Source of the DNA: Haliclona indistincta | Taxonomy: Eukaryota; Porifera; Demospongiae; Haplosclerida; Chalinidae | Reading direction: 5' to 3' | Length of the DNA: 64,000 nucleotides | Assembly: GCA_964017065.1 (NCBI GenBank) | Contig: OZ024791.1 | Coordinates: forward strand, 8,845,322 to 8,909,321 | In this document: positions 11,229 through 25,229 of the stretch, one piece after another | Layout: each line of letters starts with the position of its first letter | Position numbering within the stretch: position 1 is the stretch's first letter | Translations under genes and position numbers: made by a program | The notes under the pieces: generated by a model | What the model was told of the DNA's origin: nothing | Seen by the model: the letters and a program-made list of their open reading frames with translations, nothing else | The model's database searches: none

Positions 11229-12480
11229 CTATTGTGAGAAATCAAAGCTAAGACCACTGCCAGCCATCCTACGGTAATACTCGGCATCAAAACGTGTCAA
11301 TTGGTCCTCACTGAAGTGGTTTACCCAGTCACCAATCTGACCCTTTCTGATAAAGCCCACAGAACCATCTTTTCTATCCTTGTTTTGCCAGGAATAGTTA
11401 GCCGATGGATTCTTCTTCATGCTACTGAAGGTGGACTGCTCAGTAATGCTATCCAGTACTTGGGGAGTGAGTGAGTACCCCATGAAGACAGCCACTCTCT
11501 CTACCACCTTCCTCAGATCCTGCTTCATCTCTTCATAGGTCAGGAACAGTATATTATCAGCATCTAATGGAGTGAGGATCAGATACTACTAGGTGCGGTA
11601 GGTAGCTCCTTACCTTTGTGGTCCCACCATCCTAGCACATGGTCAAACCAGGAGCCTCTACTGACCTTACCCTCCATGAATAGTTCAAAGAACTTGTCCC
11701 AACCCTCATTGAATTGAAAGTGTTTGAATGCCTTTGTGTGGTGAAAGTATGACACAGCCACGTCCTTGGGATTGCGAGCTACATAGATGTACTTGGCGGG
11801 AGACTTCACTGGGTCACCGCCCGCCATCATCTCGTAGTTGGCATGGCACATGATACCGCGAGGAGAAGGAAGCGCCTGTATGTTGGAATGTATCACTATA
11901 ATCAACGCTATAACATGCGAAATGCGCATCGAACCTGTACTGCTTGATAGTGGCTCTCCACCCAAGGAATTACATCGGTCACTGGGCGACTATCGTCCAC
12001 GCCATTGTTGCGGACTAGCTTGACAATCTGCTGCATCCAGGTCGTACCGGACTTTGGGTAAGTAACGATAAATAGATCGTCATGGTAGGTCGGCATCTGG
12101 CTCAACTCCTCGACCAGCTCCTCAGTGATGTACGTCGGCAAGAAAATACCGCGCACCTTGTTTAGTCTGTATGGCGCGTCCGCACAGCGACCATCGTTTA
12201 CGACGCCATTACTGCTGCCGTTAGTAGAGACACCATTACTGGTTCCATTGGTAGCGACGCCATTGCTGGTCCCGTTAGTAGCGACGCCATTGCTGCTGCC
12301 ATTCGTAGCGACGCCATTGCTGCTGCCATTCGTAGCGATGCCGTTTGTTGCTGCGGCGGCGGCCTTGAGTGCAGCGATCCCGTTAGTAGCTGGCACTATC
12401 CTGCATACACCTCCATTGCACTCCACTACACCGTTGGAGCCATTAACTCCGTTTCCGATGGCTTCAGCTTTTGTAGTCAT
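11229..12480 (-). CDS. Cytosolic sulfotransferase (SULT family) with a repetitive N-terminus
   Basis: Three exons (11935-12480, 11614-11875, 11229-11563) encode about 380 residues. The fold is that of PAPS-dependent sulfotransferases, which transfer sulfonate to hydroxyls or amines of small molecules. Visible motifs are the 5'-phosphosulfate loop TYPKSGTTWMQQ, the 3'-phosphate motif ARNPKDVAVSYFHH, and the C-terminal RKGQIGDWVNHF signature. The protein exceeds the usual 290-300 residues because of an N-terminal extension of about 100 residues. That extension is rich in Asn, Gly, Ala and Ser and built from repeats such as SSNGVATNG, probably disordered. The start is the ATG at 12480, preceded by no nearer in-frame ATG. 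The substrate cannot be told from sequence. Confidence 0.9.
12190..12345 (-). repeat. In-frame 27-bp repeat in the sulfotransferase N-terminus
   Basis: About five imperfect units encode (S/T)(S/N)GV(A/S)TNG-type peptides. The unit length is a multiple of three, so the frame is kept. The region is GC-richer than its surroundings. Confidence 0.8.
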
Positions 12481-12910
12481 GGTTCTCGTCAAACAGGTAG
12501 CAAGAGGTCAGTTGGACTGGATTGAAAAACCTGATCAGCCGAGTAGCGAGATTTTATAGCTTCATTATTATTCATGATCACGTGCACGCATGCAGTGCAC
12601 ATGTTGCGTGATAAGATGATGAAACTGGCGCGCTAATGAATAAACATGTATTACATGCGGTACCTCAGGCCGGTGTGGTGTCCTGCTTCTGCCCGCCATT
12701 AGCTGCAAACACAGTCTACACACTAACAACACATTAAGTCAGGTATACCTGCTGTGATGGTTATTGTTAGCAAATCAAAACATGCAACAATTCAGACAGA
12801 GAGATGAGAGAGAGTAGTTCAGTCCGCTGCAGGCCATATCATGCCTCATTAGTGCTGCTGTCCGGCGGCAGAGCTCTCTTCTCCTGCTGTACGAGACACT
12901 AGTGACAGCA
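12481..12910. other. Spacer between LUC7L3 and the sulfotransferase
   Basis: This is the 5' flank of the sulfotransferase and the 3' flank of LUC7L3. On the minus strand an acceptor followed by a short frame (ANGGQKQDTTPA then stop, about 12,670-12,705) could be an alternative last exon of LUC7L3, whose C-terminal end is therefore uncertain. Otherwise nothing is recognised. Confidence 0.4.
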
Positions 12911-14793
12911 CTACACACTGACACAATCACTCACTGTATCATTATTCCTCGCTAGTGAACTTTCCCTCGAGTGACTCCTGCTGCAGTCGCGAGACCTACT
13001 ACTCTTGTCCCTTCGCTCACGGGATTGGCTCCTCTTTCGATCACGTGATCTGCTCCTCTTGTTCCTTCGCTCACGGGATCGGCTCCTCTTTCGATCACGT
13101 GATCTGCTCCTTTTGACACGTGATCTCTTCTTTGCTCGATCTCTTGAGTGACTTCTCTTTCTTCTCCTATCTTCACGAGAGCGAGATCTCTTGCGTCCAT
13201 TTTCATCAGATTTTCTTCTCTCTTTGGATCGACTCCTTCTCCTCTTCTTGTCCTCTCTAGACCGGCTCCTGTTCCGATCCCTGGACCGGCTCCTGTTCCG
13301 ATCCTTAGAGCGGCTACGGTGACTATGGCGTCTGTCTCTTGATCGACTCCTGCGTTTCTCTCTAGAGCGGCTCCTTCTTCTTTCACTGGAACGACTCCTG
13401 CGCCTCTCTCTTGAACTCTTGCGTCTCTCTCTAGAACGGCTTCTTCGCTTCTCTCTAGAACGGCTTCTTAGCTTCTCTCTAGAGCGGCTTCTTCGCCTCT
13501 CTCGTGATTGGCTCCTGTGGCTCTGTCGCCGTTCCCTAAAGCGTCACACACCATGTATCACTCCTCTCACTGTAACATACCTCTGTTGAGCTGCTCTCTC
13601 TAGATTCTCCTCTTGTTGACGCTGCCAGTTTTCACGTTCTTTTTCCTGAAAAAAAACAACCCATTGATAGTTGAACATAGCTAATTCAATAGATCGATAC
13701 AAGGTGCTAACAAGAGGAACCCTAGGAACCGCCGCTTGGCTTGAGTATTACCTTCAGGTTGACAATAGTAGTGCGGATACGCAGGAACCCTAGGTGCTGT
13801 TTTCCCATCAAATGAGCATCCACTCTAGCTTGAGAGTCACCAATCACTAGGAAGCAGCCACAGATATCACATATCTCATTCTTCTCATGGAAGTCTCCAG
13901 GATCCACCTCAAAGCCGGCAATCGTCTGGGGCTGGAGAGAGTAACAAATGAACACACGAGAGAGATGTACTAACCACTCGTGATTGGGACAGCAAGGTAG
14001 ATCTCTCCTTACTCCTCTCCTTCTCTAGGTCTTCAACCTCCATCATTACTGCTTGGGCCTCCTCTACATTGGCCTCCTCTCCTAGCTTCTCTGACTATAC
14101 ACCAGCAGCAGTAGCCATTAAACACACTGCTACAGCAATATATACCTTCTCAATCAACTCGTCTATCTTTGTTGATATATTTTTCATCTTTTGCGAGGTC
14201 CAAGCCTCTCCTTCAAATGACTAATGATGATTATAGTGAGCACAGTAGCTGGTACTAGTGACCTCCTCCTCACCTTCTGTCTGTGGTCAGCACTCCTCTG
14301 TATCCTCTCTTTCCCTCTTATAATCCTCTTGTCCAGATCACGAACTAGCTTCTCAAGATAATTCACAAACTCTGCTTCATATCGTCCCTTCAGTCGCTTG
14401 TCATCACTCTCCTCAAATCTACCAAAGTCATGGTAACATGGTTGTTAGCTAGCTAGCTGATGTGACTCACTCCTTCTTGAGAATATCATCATGTACTTTA
14501 TCACATGGTCCTGTGTGAGTGTGATGTGTGAGTGTGATAGTAGTGATGGTGAGATATGATGACTCACCAACATCAGAGCGTGTGTTAGTGAACAGCTGAG
14601 AGGGACAGAAGCCACAAAGGTAGTTCCTGCACACCTAGAGAGAGGGGGCGGGGCAACCATTAGCTAACCAGCTGTACTACTAGGTGCATACGTCAGGGTC
14701 GGAGTAATGGCGCTCACTGATACCATCGCCAGGCACTGTGTTCCTGGTCCTGCCCATCAGCTGGTCCAACAGTGCCGCAGCAGCGGACGCCAT
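12911..14793 (-). CDS. LUC7L3: LUC7-like splicing factor, LUC7L3/CROP type
   Basis: The protein begins MASAAAALLDQLMGRTRN and has the first CCCH-type finger (CRNYLCGFCPSQLFTNTRSD...CDKVHDD), which matches LUC7L3 better than LUC7L1/2. A coiled-coil follows, then the second zinc finger (ICDICGCFLVIGDSQARVDAHLMGKQH) and a long RS-rich tail. LUC7 proteins belong to or associate with U1 snRNP and influence 5' splice-site choice in the nucleus. First exons are 14692-14793, 14568-14634 and 14471-14510; about nine exons in total. The RS tail is read in the frame that gives RSRSRER-type repeats, ending at a TAG at 12911-12913. An open frame at 12952-13386 in another frame is a shadow. The 3' end could differ if a downstream exon near 12,680 is used. 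Confidence 0.87.
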
Positions 14794-14864
14794 GTTTGAA
14801 GTTTTTGCGCACGTTTGCAGGAGGGGCGGGCTATTGTGTGAGTAACGCCCACTGTCATGGCAGC
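14794..14864. promoter_or_regulatory. 71-bp bidirectional interval, LUC7L3/TUT1
   Basis: Only 71 bp separate the divergent start codons of LUC7L3 (minus) and TUT1 (plus), so both transcripts must start within this GC-rich stretch or inside each other's 5' ends. A GGGGCGGG motif, resembling an Sp1 site, is visible at about 14823. Both genes act in RNA processing around spliceosomal snRNPs. Confidence 0.7.
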
Positions 14865-17620
14865 ATGGAGCATGTGCTGTATTACTGTGAAGTGTGTGAT
14901 GTCCGTACCTCGTCAGGTATAGTGCAGTAATAGGATTGTCGTGATATTATGTTATATTGTAGAAGAACAGCTGCGCTCTCATCTCTTGGGACAGCGCCAT
15001 TGGTTCAACAAGCGCCAGCTGGAGATAGCTCATCGGTCAGTGTACGTGACAGGATTCAAGGGATCGGAAGATAAGGATGCAGTTTGTGAGGCGTTCCAGC
15101 AGTTCGGTTCAGTCCACAAAGTAGTGATGGTGACCGAGAATCGACCGCGTGTAAGTAACTAGCTAGATGCCGCTAAATACAATCATGTACAATGGCACTG
15201 GATAATTGTTTGTTGTGCAGGTATTCGCTATCGTCGAGTTTAGTGATGTGGACAGTGCATTGAGGGCCCTACGTCATAGTGATGAGCTTGTGTTCCAGGG
15301 CTCTCCTCTCAAGGTGAAGCCCAGAGAGGCAAAGACCAAGGAGCCTAGGCCTACATCACGATCATCCAGCAGCATTGATGACAGCAAGGAAGGGACTAGT
15401 GCCGCCATGGAAGAGGATAGAGTGTCAACATGGCGGGATACACTGGACTCATGCCTCAATATATCAGCTGATGATATTAGCAAGCTAGAGCAAGCTGAAC
15501 TGGTTAGTGACCTAGCTGTGTGGTATAGCTACACACACACTCTCTCTCTAGGGTGATGATCAGATACGACTGATTGCCTCACTCTCTCAGCTACCTCACG
15601 AGGCCCTGCACCAGCGCCTAAATATCATCTCTCTACTAGAGACACACTTCCGCTCAGCTCTACCTAACTGCCGTGTGCTGCCATTTGGCTCCTTCGTCAC
15701 TGGACTCTCCACTACGACCTCTGATCTTGACCTCATTCTACTCACAGAGGTCACCGAGGAGGATGAGAAACACTTTACACCTTCAGCAGGCTATGCCCCT
15801 TTCTTAACCACACCCCCTCTCCTAGCCGCACCCTCTGAGTGTGATGATAGCAGTATAATGGATACCAGTAGTGAGTCTGTGTTCAGCAAGGGGGACACTG
15901 GTCTATCTGAGTCTGTGTTCAGCAAGGGGGACACTGGTCTATCTGAGTCTGTGTTCAGCAAGGGGGACACTGGTCTATCTGAGTCTGTGTTCAGCAAGGG
16001 GGACACTGGTCTATCTGAGTCTGTGTTCAGCAAGGGGGACACTGGTCTATCTGAGTTTGATAACGTGTTATCCACGCTGCGTAACATACCTGGCTGTACT
16101 AAAGTATTTGGAATACCTAATGCACGTTGTCCCATCATCAAGTTCCTTCATCAGTCCACTGGAGTACACTGTGACCTCTCTATTAATAACAGGTATCATG
16201 ATAATGGTGCCGGCTATAGTGATATCCAGCTAATATTACTGTAGGCTTGCTCTGTACAACACCCAACTCATCAAGTCGTACCTACAGTGTGATCATCGCG
16301 TAGCTCCTCTCTTACTAATGCTCAGGATATGGTCTAGAGCGTGTGGGTTGATGGGTCACAGCCGTTCTCTACTCAACAACTATTCTCTCTCGCTAATGCT
16401 GATAGCTGCATTGCAGTCCACCAGCCCTGCTGTACTGCCATCACTCCAGTCACCAGCTCCTTGGCCCAAGAACATGGAGTGGTATCTTACACACTCTGAA
16501 GAGATGTCACCTCTCATGATAGATGGATGGAATGCACGATATTGTGACCCAGGCTCACTAAAACCATCAGAGAACACCAGTACACTCAGTGAGTAACTAG
16601 CGCTGGTATTACTCCCTCCCTCCCCCTTTTCTCTCTCTCTCTCCTCTCTCAGGTGAGTTGCTGCATCATTTCTTTAATTTTTACATCGGTTTCCAGTTCG
16701 GCAATAATGCAGTGACTATCCACACACCGTGTGGTCATGTGACCAGCAAAGAGGAGGCGCTAGACTCTGCCCAGTCTGATCCTAGGGGTTTCAAGATTAG
16801 CGTCATGTGTGTCCAAGATCCTCTAGAGCTCAGCCATAACGTCACCAAGTCACTCAATCACAAGATCTTCCGTACACTCCAACACGAGCTGAGGAGGGCA
16901 CGCCAGATCATGATAGCTGAGCAAGGTGTCCTCGAGTTGCTATCTCCACCATCTGATGAAGCAGCTACCACCAGCAGCAAACCAATCAAGAACACGTTCA
17001 CACTGGTCCTCTCACTCGAACACATCAAGATACTGTTGTTCCATTGTGCAGACAGCAAGCTGCGTGCAGTAGGTGATACAGTGACACAGCTTGACTATAG
17101 TAACGATGACACACTCCACAAGTTGTGTGTGCTCACCTGTCACGCACTGGCCTCTTACTGGACACCACTTCATGTGGTATGCTCACCAATAATGACCACG
17201 CCCCCAACACTACAAGACGTTACCATGGATACTGTATCAACTGGTCAGTCTACGGCTAGGAAGAGACCACGAGAGGAGGAGGTGGAGCCTGAAGATGATG
17301 ATGCTATGATGTCTAGTCAAGAAGAGAGCAAGAGAAGGAAGGTCCCATCATCACACACTCCGTCCGTACTGGATGAGATCCTGTCTACTGATCCATCTCT
17401 ATCCTCCTCAATGAGCTGCTCATTTCATCACTCCACTCAGCGCCAGCACCAAGAGGAGTCTACAGTGAGGTTCACTATGGAGGTGACTCCATGTGGTGAT
17501 AGAGATGTTGCTATCAAGTTGACTGGAGACAATCCAGAGCACGCTAGCCTGCTTGCTAATCGCTATGCTGTGTACAAGAAAACTATTAACAATATAATCT
17601 ACAGACAGACAACATCTTAA
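14865..17620 (+). CDS. TUT1: Terminal uridylyltransferase / speckle-targeted poly(A) polymerase
   Basis: Six exons (14865-14916, 14963-15150, 15221-15502, 15552-16192, 16245-16588, 16653-17620) give 824 residues. Domain order is that of TUT1: an N-terminal C2H2-type finger (YYCEVCDVRTSS..LRSHLLGQRH), an RRM (SVYVTGFKG...VFAIVEFSD), and the nucleotidyltransferase domain with GSFVTGLSTTTSDLDLIL (about residue 220) and the third acidic residue in HCDLSINN. A PAP-associated domain (LLHHFFNFYIGF) and a basic C-terminal region with a nuclear-type sequence (KRPREEE) follow. TUT1 adds uridines to U6 snRNA and can polyadenylate selected mRNAs in nuclear speckles. A five-fold 12-residue repeat splits the catalytic domain. 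The ATG at 14865 was chosen because it is in frame with the finger. Confidence 0.92.
15873..16052 (+). repeat. In-frame 36-bp repeat inside TUT1
   Basis: Five essentially identical copies of a 36-bp unit encode ESVFSKGDTGLS. They lie between the catalytic DxD motif and the third catalytic Asp, in the stretch where TUT1 proteins carry a variable insertion. Confidence 0.97.
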
Positions 17621-17650
17621 CATATTCATGTTATCATAATTCCTGTTATC

Positions 17651-21490
<3,840 letters not shown>

Positions 21491-21636
21491 CTCGCTCGCA
21501 GTGGATCGAATCCGTAAAAATGTTTTCCAAGTATACATTATGTCATTACTATAATTATATTGCAGTACTATTGACATGTTTAAATACATAGGTACATGTA
21601 CACATCCAGTCTTTGTAAGTGTTCCACACCATTAAG

Positions 21637-23465
21637 TTAAAGGTAGACCACCATGACAGCTAGGAGAAACAACAACACAAGACACACTGCTGCAGGGCTG
21701 GTTAGCCGGGACCCAGCATTAGGATTACTGGCTAGGATTGGGCTATCAAATCCTTTGTATTTGGTTTCTGCAGTGAGGAAAGTAACATCATATAGATAGA
21801 ACTGCTACTGGAGGTGGTGCTTACTAGCTGCAGGACAATTCCCGAAGTCATCCTGTAATGTGAGGTGAGGGAGGAGGGTAGGTGAGGGAGGAGGTGAGGG
21901 GAGGTGAGGGAGGAGGTGAGGGGAGGTGAGGGAGGAGGGTAGGTGAGGGAGGAGGGTAGGTGAGGGAGGAGGGTAGGTGAGGGAGGAGGATAGGTGAGGG
22001 AGGAGGGTGGGTGAGGGAGGAGGGTAGGTGAGTGAGGGAGGAGGGTAGGTGAGGGAGGGAGGAGGGTAGGTGAGGGAGGGAGGAGGGTAGGTGAGGGAGG
22101 GAGGAGGGTAGGTGAGGGAGGGAGGAGGGTAGGTGAGGGAGGGAGGAGGGTAGGTGAGGGAGGGAGGAGGGGGAGGGAGGAGGGGGAGGGTAGGTGAGGC
22201 ATTGATACAATCATATATTAACATACATAGCAGATATCAACACACGAGGGGCAGACCAGAGAGCCTTGATAGCGCACACCATTCCTAGTGACATCAACAT
22301 TGATCTGAGGAGAGACTGTGTATGACATCATATGACATCATCATTGACACACCGTTTGACCATCTTCATTGCAAAGGTAAGCTTGTCCCAGTACGTACAG
22401 CGTTACCTTACCATCGCTGCACCCATACTACAGTAACAATATCAACCATAGTTCACTAGCTAGGTCCTCAGCACCTGATAGCATCCTGACCCATATGGTG
22501 AATATCTTAAACCACCAGCAGACCATGCTCCGGCATGCTCCACACATCGTGAGCCTGATGCAAAGGTTTCAGCAAATCCATTATTAGTACCTGCAATACA
22601 CTAGTCACACAGCTGTAGCAGAGAATAGTGTACCTGATTGCTGCTGGGCAGTATCACTACAATTACCATTACTGAAACCCTGCATGTAGTGAGAAAGAGA
22701 GCGTAGCGTCTATTGCAGATAGTCTTACACTCTGATATGGACAGAAGTCTGATATCTCGGCTCCTCCTCCCACTGCACTAGGATCAACAGTTGAAACGTC
22801 AAAGTTTTCTCCAGAATTGAAATACTGGAAGTGAGTAATATAGTAGAGTAATATAGTAGAGCTATATTACTGAATGGTGCATGGCTACCTGATATTCTTT
22901 AGGTAGAGATGTGGTGTACTGCGCTAGATTACACTGTGATACAGCTGTCCTATCGAGAGTACAGCCACGTGTCTGTGGTGACACATTTCCCAACCGATTA
23001 CAGAATGGAGATATCGACCTGTAACCAGGACGATAGTGTCATGTGCAGGTCATGTGACACAGGTTACCTGGACTGCGTCTGCCTGTTACGTATGTACTCA
23101 CCACAGCTACCAGTGGGCAGGTCACACCCAGTGCCACTCCCCCAGATCAGGAGCTGGGCCTTGCTATAGTCCACAGTGTACCAGCTGCATAGAGCCAGTA
23201 ACACACAGTGAAGTGATGGTATAGTACCCACCCACTATCCTCAAGAAGAGCAAATGTGAACGATGAGAACACGGGATTGTGTGATATGACACCGGTCATA
23301 CCTTCATTCTACAGGGTGAAGAATCTAGCTTGCTAGCTAGCATCAATAATGGCTTACATCAAGTACTCTCTTCTCCCAATGGCTGAGTGCAGTCCCTGAA
23401 CCTCCCTGATTCTCTACCTCCACTCCTTCTAGTGAGCTGCAGTCGAAGTACCTCCGACCCTCAGC

Positions 23466-23506
<41 letters not shown>

Positions 23507-23977
23507 CGTGCAGCAGCAATGAGTGTGTGCTGACCACTATAGCTGGAGTGACCAGCTGATGAACAGTATGTGAGACCGGTCCATTCCTGGTCTCCCAGTT
23601 ATTGTATGTGACCGTCCTCAATGTGTCAGTACTAGCTATGTATCTAGAGAGAGTGAGTGAGTGACTACGGTGAGGAGTGTAGGATATTATTACCCGGATG
23701 CTGTGCGAGGAGGCTGTCCTCTGTCATCTCTTGGTGTTCGTGGGTTACCACTTTCGTCCCTCCAGAAGGCGTACAGTCCAGTAGAGAATGCCTACACACA
23801 CCATCACGAGACACGGCTAACTAGCTATAGTTGGCTCACCAAGGCATGAAGGACCTCGTGCTTAGCCACGGCTAGTATGAATGAATCATCAGCATCAGGA
23901 CTTTCAATCTTGTTAGGACAGAAGTTAGCGTGACCAGCAACGGGTCTGTGATCATGATAACATTAGTGTATGTGTAT

Positions 23978-24042
<65 letters not shown>

Positions 24043-25063
24043 TATGTGTGTGTGTGAATGTGTATGAGTGTGTGTGAATGTGTGTGTGTGAGTGTGAATG
24101 TGTGTGTGTGTGTGTGTGAGTGTGTGTTTGTGTGTGTTTGTGTGAATGTGTGTGTGTGTGTGTGCGTGTGCGTGTGTACCTGTCCAGCATGTCTTCCTGA
24201 TGGCAGTGAGCAGCATAAGCTATGGTACTACCAGCTGACCCACCACATGTGCTTGTCTCAATGGCTGACACATACAACACAAAGTCAGTATCACTGATTC
24301 CGTCTCCATCCATACCAGTGGTACTGCACTGGCTAGTGCTACCATAACATTGAGTACACGCCTACACCAGCAGCATCACGTGATGACACATGATATTGAT
24401 ACATGACTCACTCTCAGGTGATCGTCGGGTATCTGTACCTCACCACACATGGTAGGTACACACACCGACTGACATCGTCTGACAGGAGGTTGCTGGAAGA
24501 TATAGTAGGCTCCATTCTGACAGTCTCTGTGCAGCGAGAGAGTGGTGAGACTATATTGGTTATAGCTATGATATCACCTGTCAAAGATGATGGGAGCCTC
24601 AAGTTGACGGACTCGCAGAGCGCTCTGGTAGAATTCAACTAAATTAGAAACAACTCGCTACACAAATGCACTTGATATTGTTACACAAAGAATGAGTTAT
24701 TGACCAACCTTGAGTCTACTCTGGACAAGAGTTGACCTGAGTGAGTGATATAGAGATTGTGCAACTAGCATTAGAGAGAGGACAGTCACTCACAATTGCT
24801 CAACTGAAGAGTCATAGTAGACAAAGATGCGGAATCCTCCTAGTGACCTGGTGGATAGGTGCCCCGAGGGATGGTGACGATAACTAGTAGCCTCATCAAG
24901 ATGAACATATCGAGCAGGCTATGCAAGGGAGAGAGATGCACTCACACATGAGCTGATCACTCACCCCAGTGGGAGCTTGATGATGACACTGCCATTCCTT
25001 CATGGCTGCACCAACCAGCTCATGACTGGCTAACACCAAGCACACTAGTAGAGCCAGCTTCAT
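21637..25063 (-). CDS. Leishmanolysin-like metallopeptidase B (family M8)
   Basis: Starts at the ATG at 25063 with a signal peptide (LALLVCLVLASHELVGA). The zinc motif is HEVLHAL at 23840-23860, followed by a WRDESGNPRTPRD-type stretch. The C-terminal module contains the Cys-containing GSRCVEHAGAW and GSGCYQ. The last exon encodes a short linker and a hydrophobic tail (AAVCLVLLFLLAVMVVYL) ending at TAA 21637-21639, with nothing hydrophilic after it, consistent with a GPI signal or tail anchor. Only 147 bp separate it from the start of copy A, and 167 bp from the end of copy C. An extracellular or surface zinc protease is inferred from the family. Introns carry large CT-rich (21.9 kb) and TG-rich (24.0 kb) repeats. 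Confidence 0.82.
21862..22198. repeat. Purine-rich (gene-sense CT-rich) minisatellite at a 3' splice site of M8-B
   Basis: About 335 bp of imperfect repeats of GGGAGGAGGGTAGGTGA on the plus strand. In gene sense it is an uninterrupted pyrimidine-rich tract that leads into the acceptor before the GATGACTTC exon. The G-rich strand has many GGG runs and quadruplex potential. Confidence 0.95.
23466..23504. repeat. (GA)n at a 3' splice site of M8-B
   Basis: In gene sense this is a pure CT tract that runs straight into CAG and the next exon (GCTGAGGG...), so the microsatellite forms the polypyrimidine tract. Confidence 0.9.
23958..24178. repeat. (TG)n microsatellite in M8-B intron
   Basis: About 220 bp of TG repeats with TATG, GAATG and TTTG interruptions, inside a single intron. 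Frames through it are artefacts. Confidence 0.97.
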
Positions 25064-25229
25064 GGCTGCAATGGACGACCTAGCTAGCTAGCTACTGTTA
25101 GATCGATGCTGCTATTGTAAGAAGGGTCAAGTGAGCTGGTGAGATATGCAAATATGGTATCACAATAAACTAGTATAGTAAGAGCTCGTGACTATCTACA
25201 ATAGCAGCAGTTATTATATAGAGGTATTG

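Noticed and set aside
12952..13386. Minus-strand open frame as an independent protein
   Set aside because: It is out of frame with the RS repeats of LUC7L3; the frame giving SRSRER repeats connects to the upstream exons.
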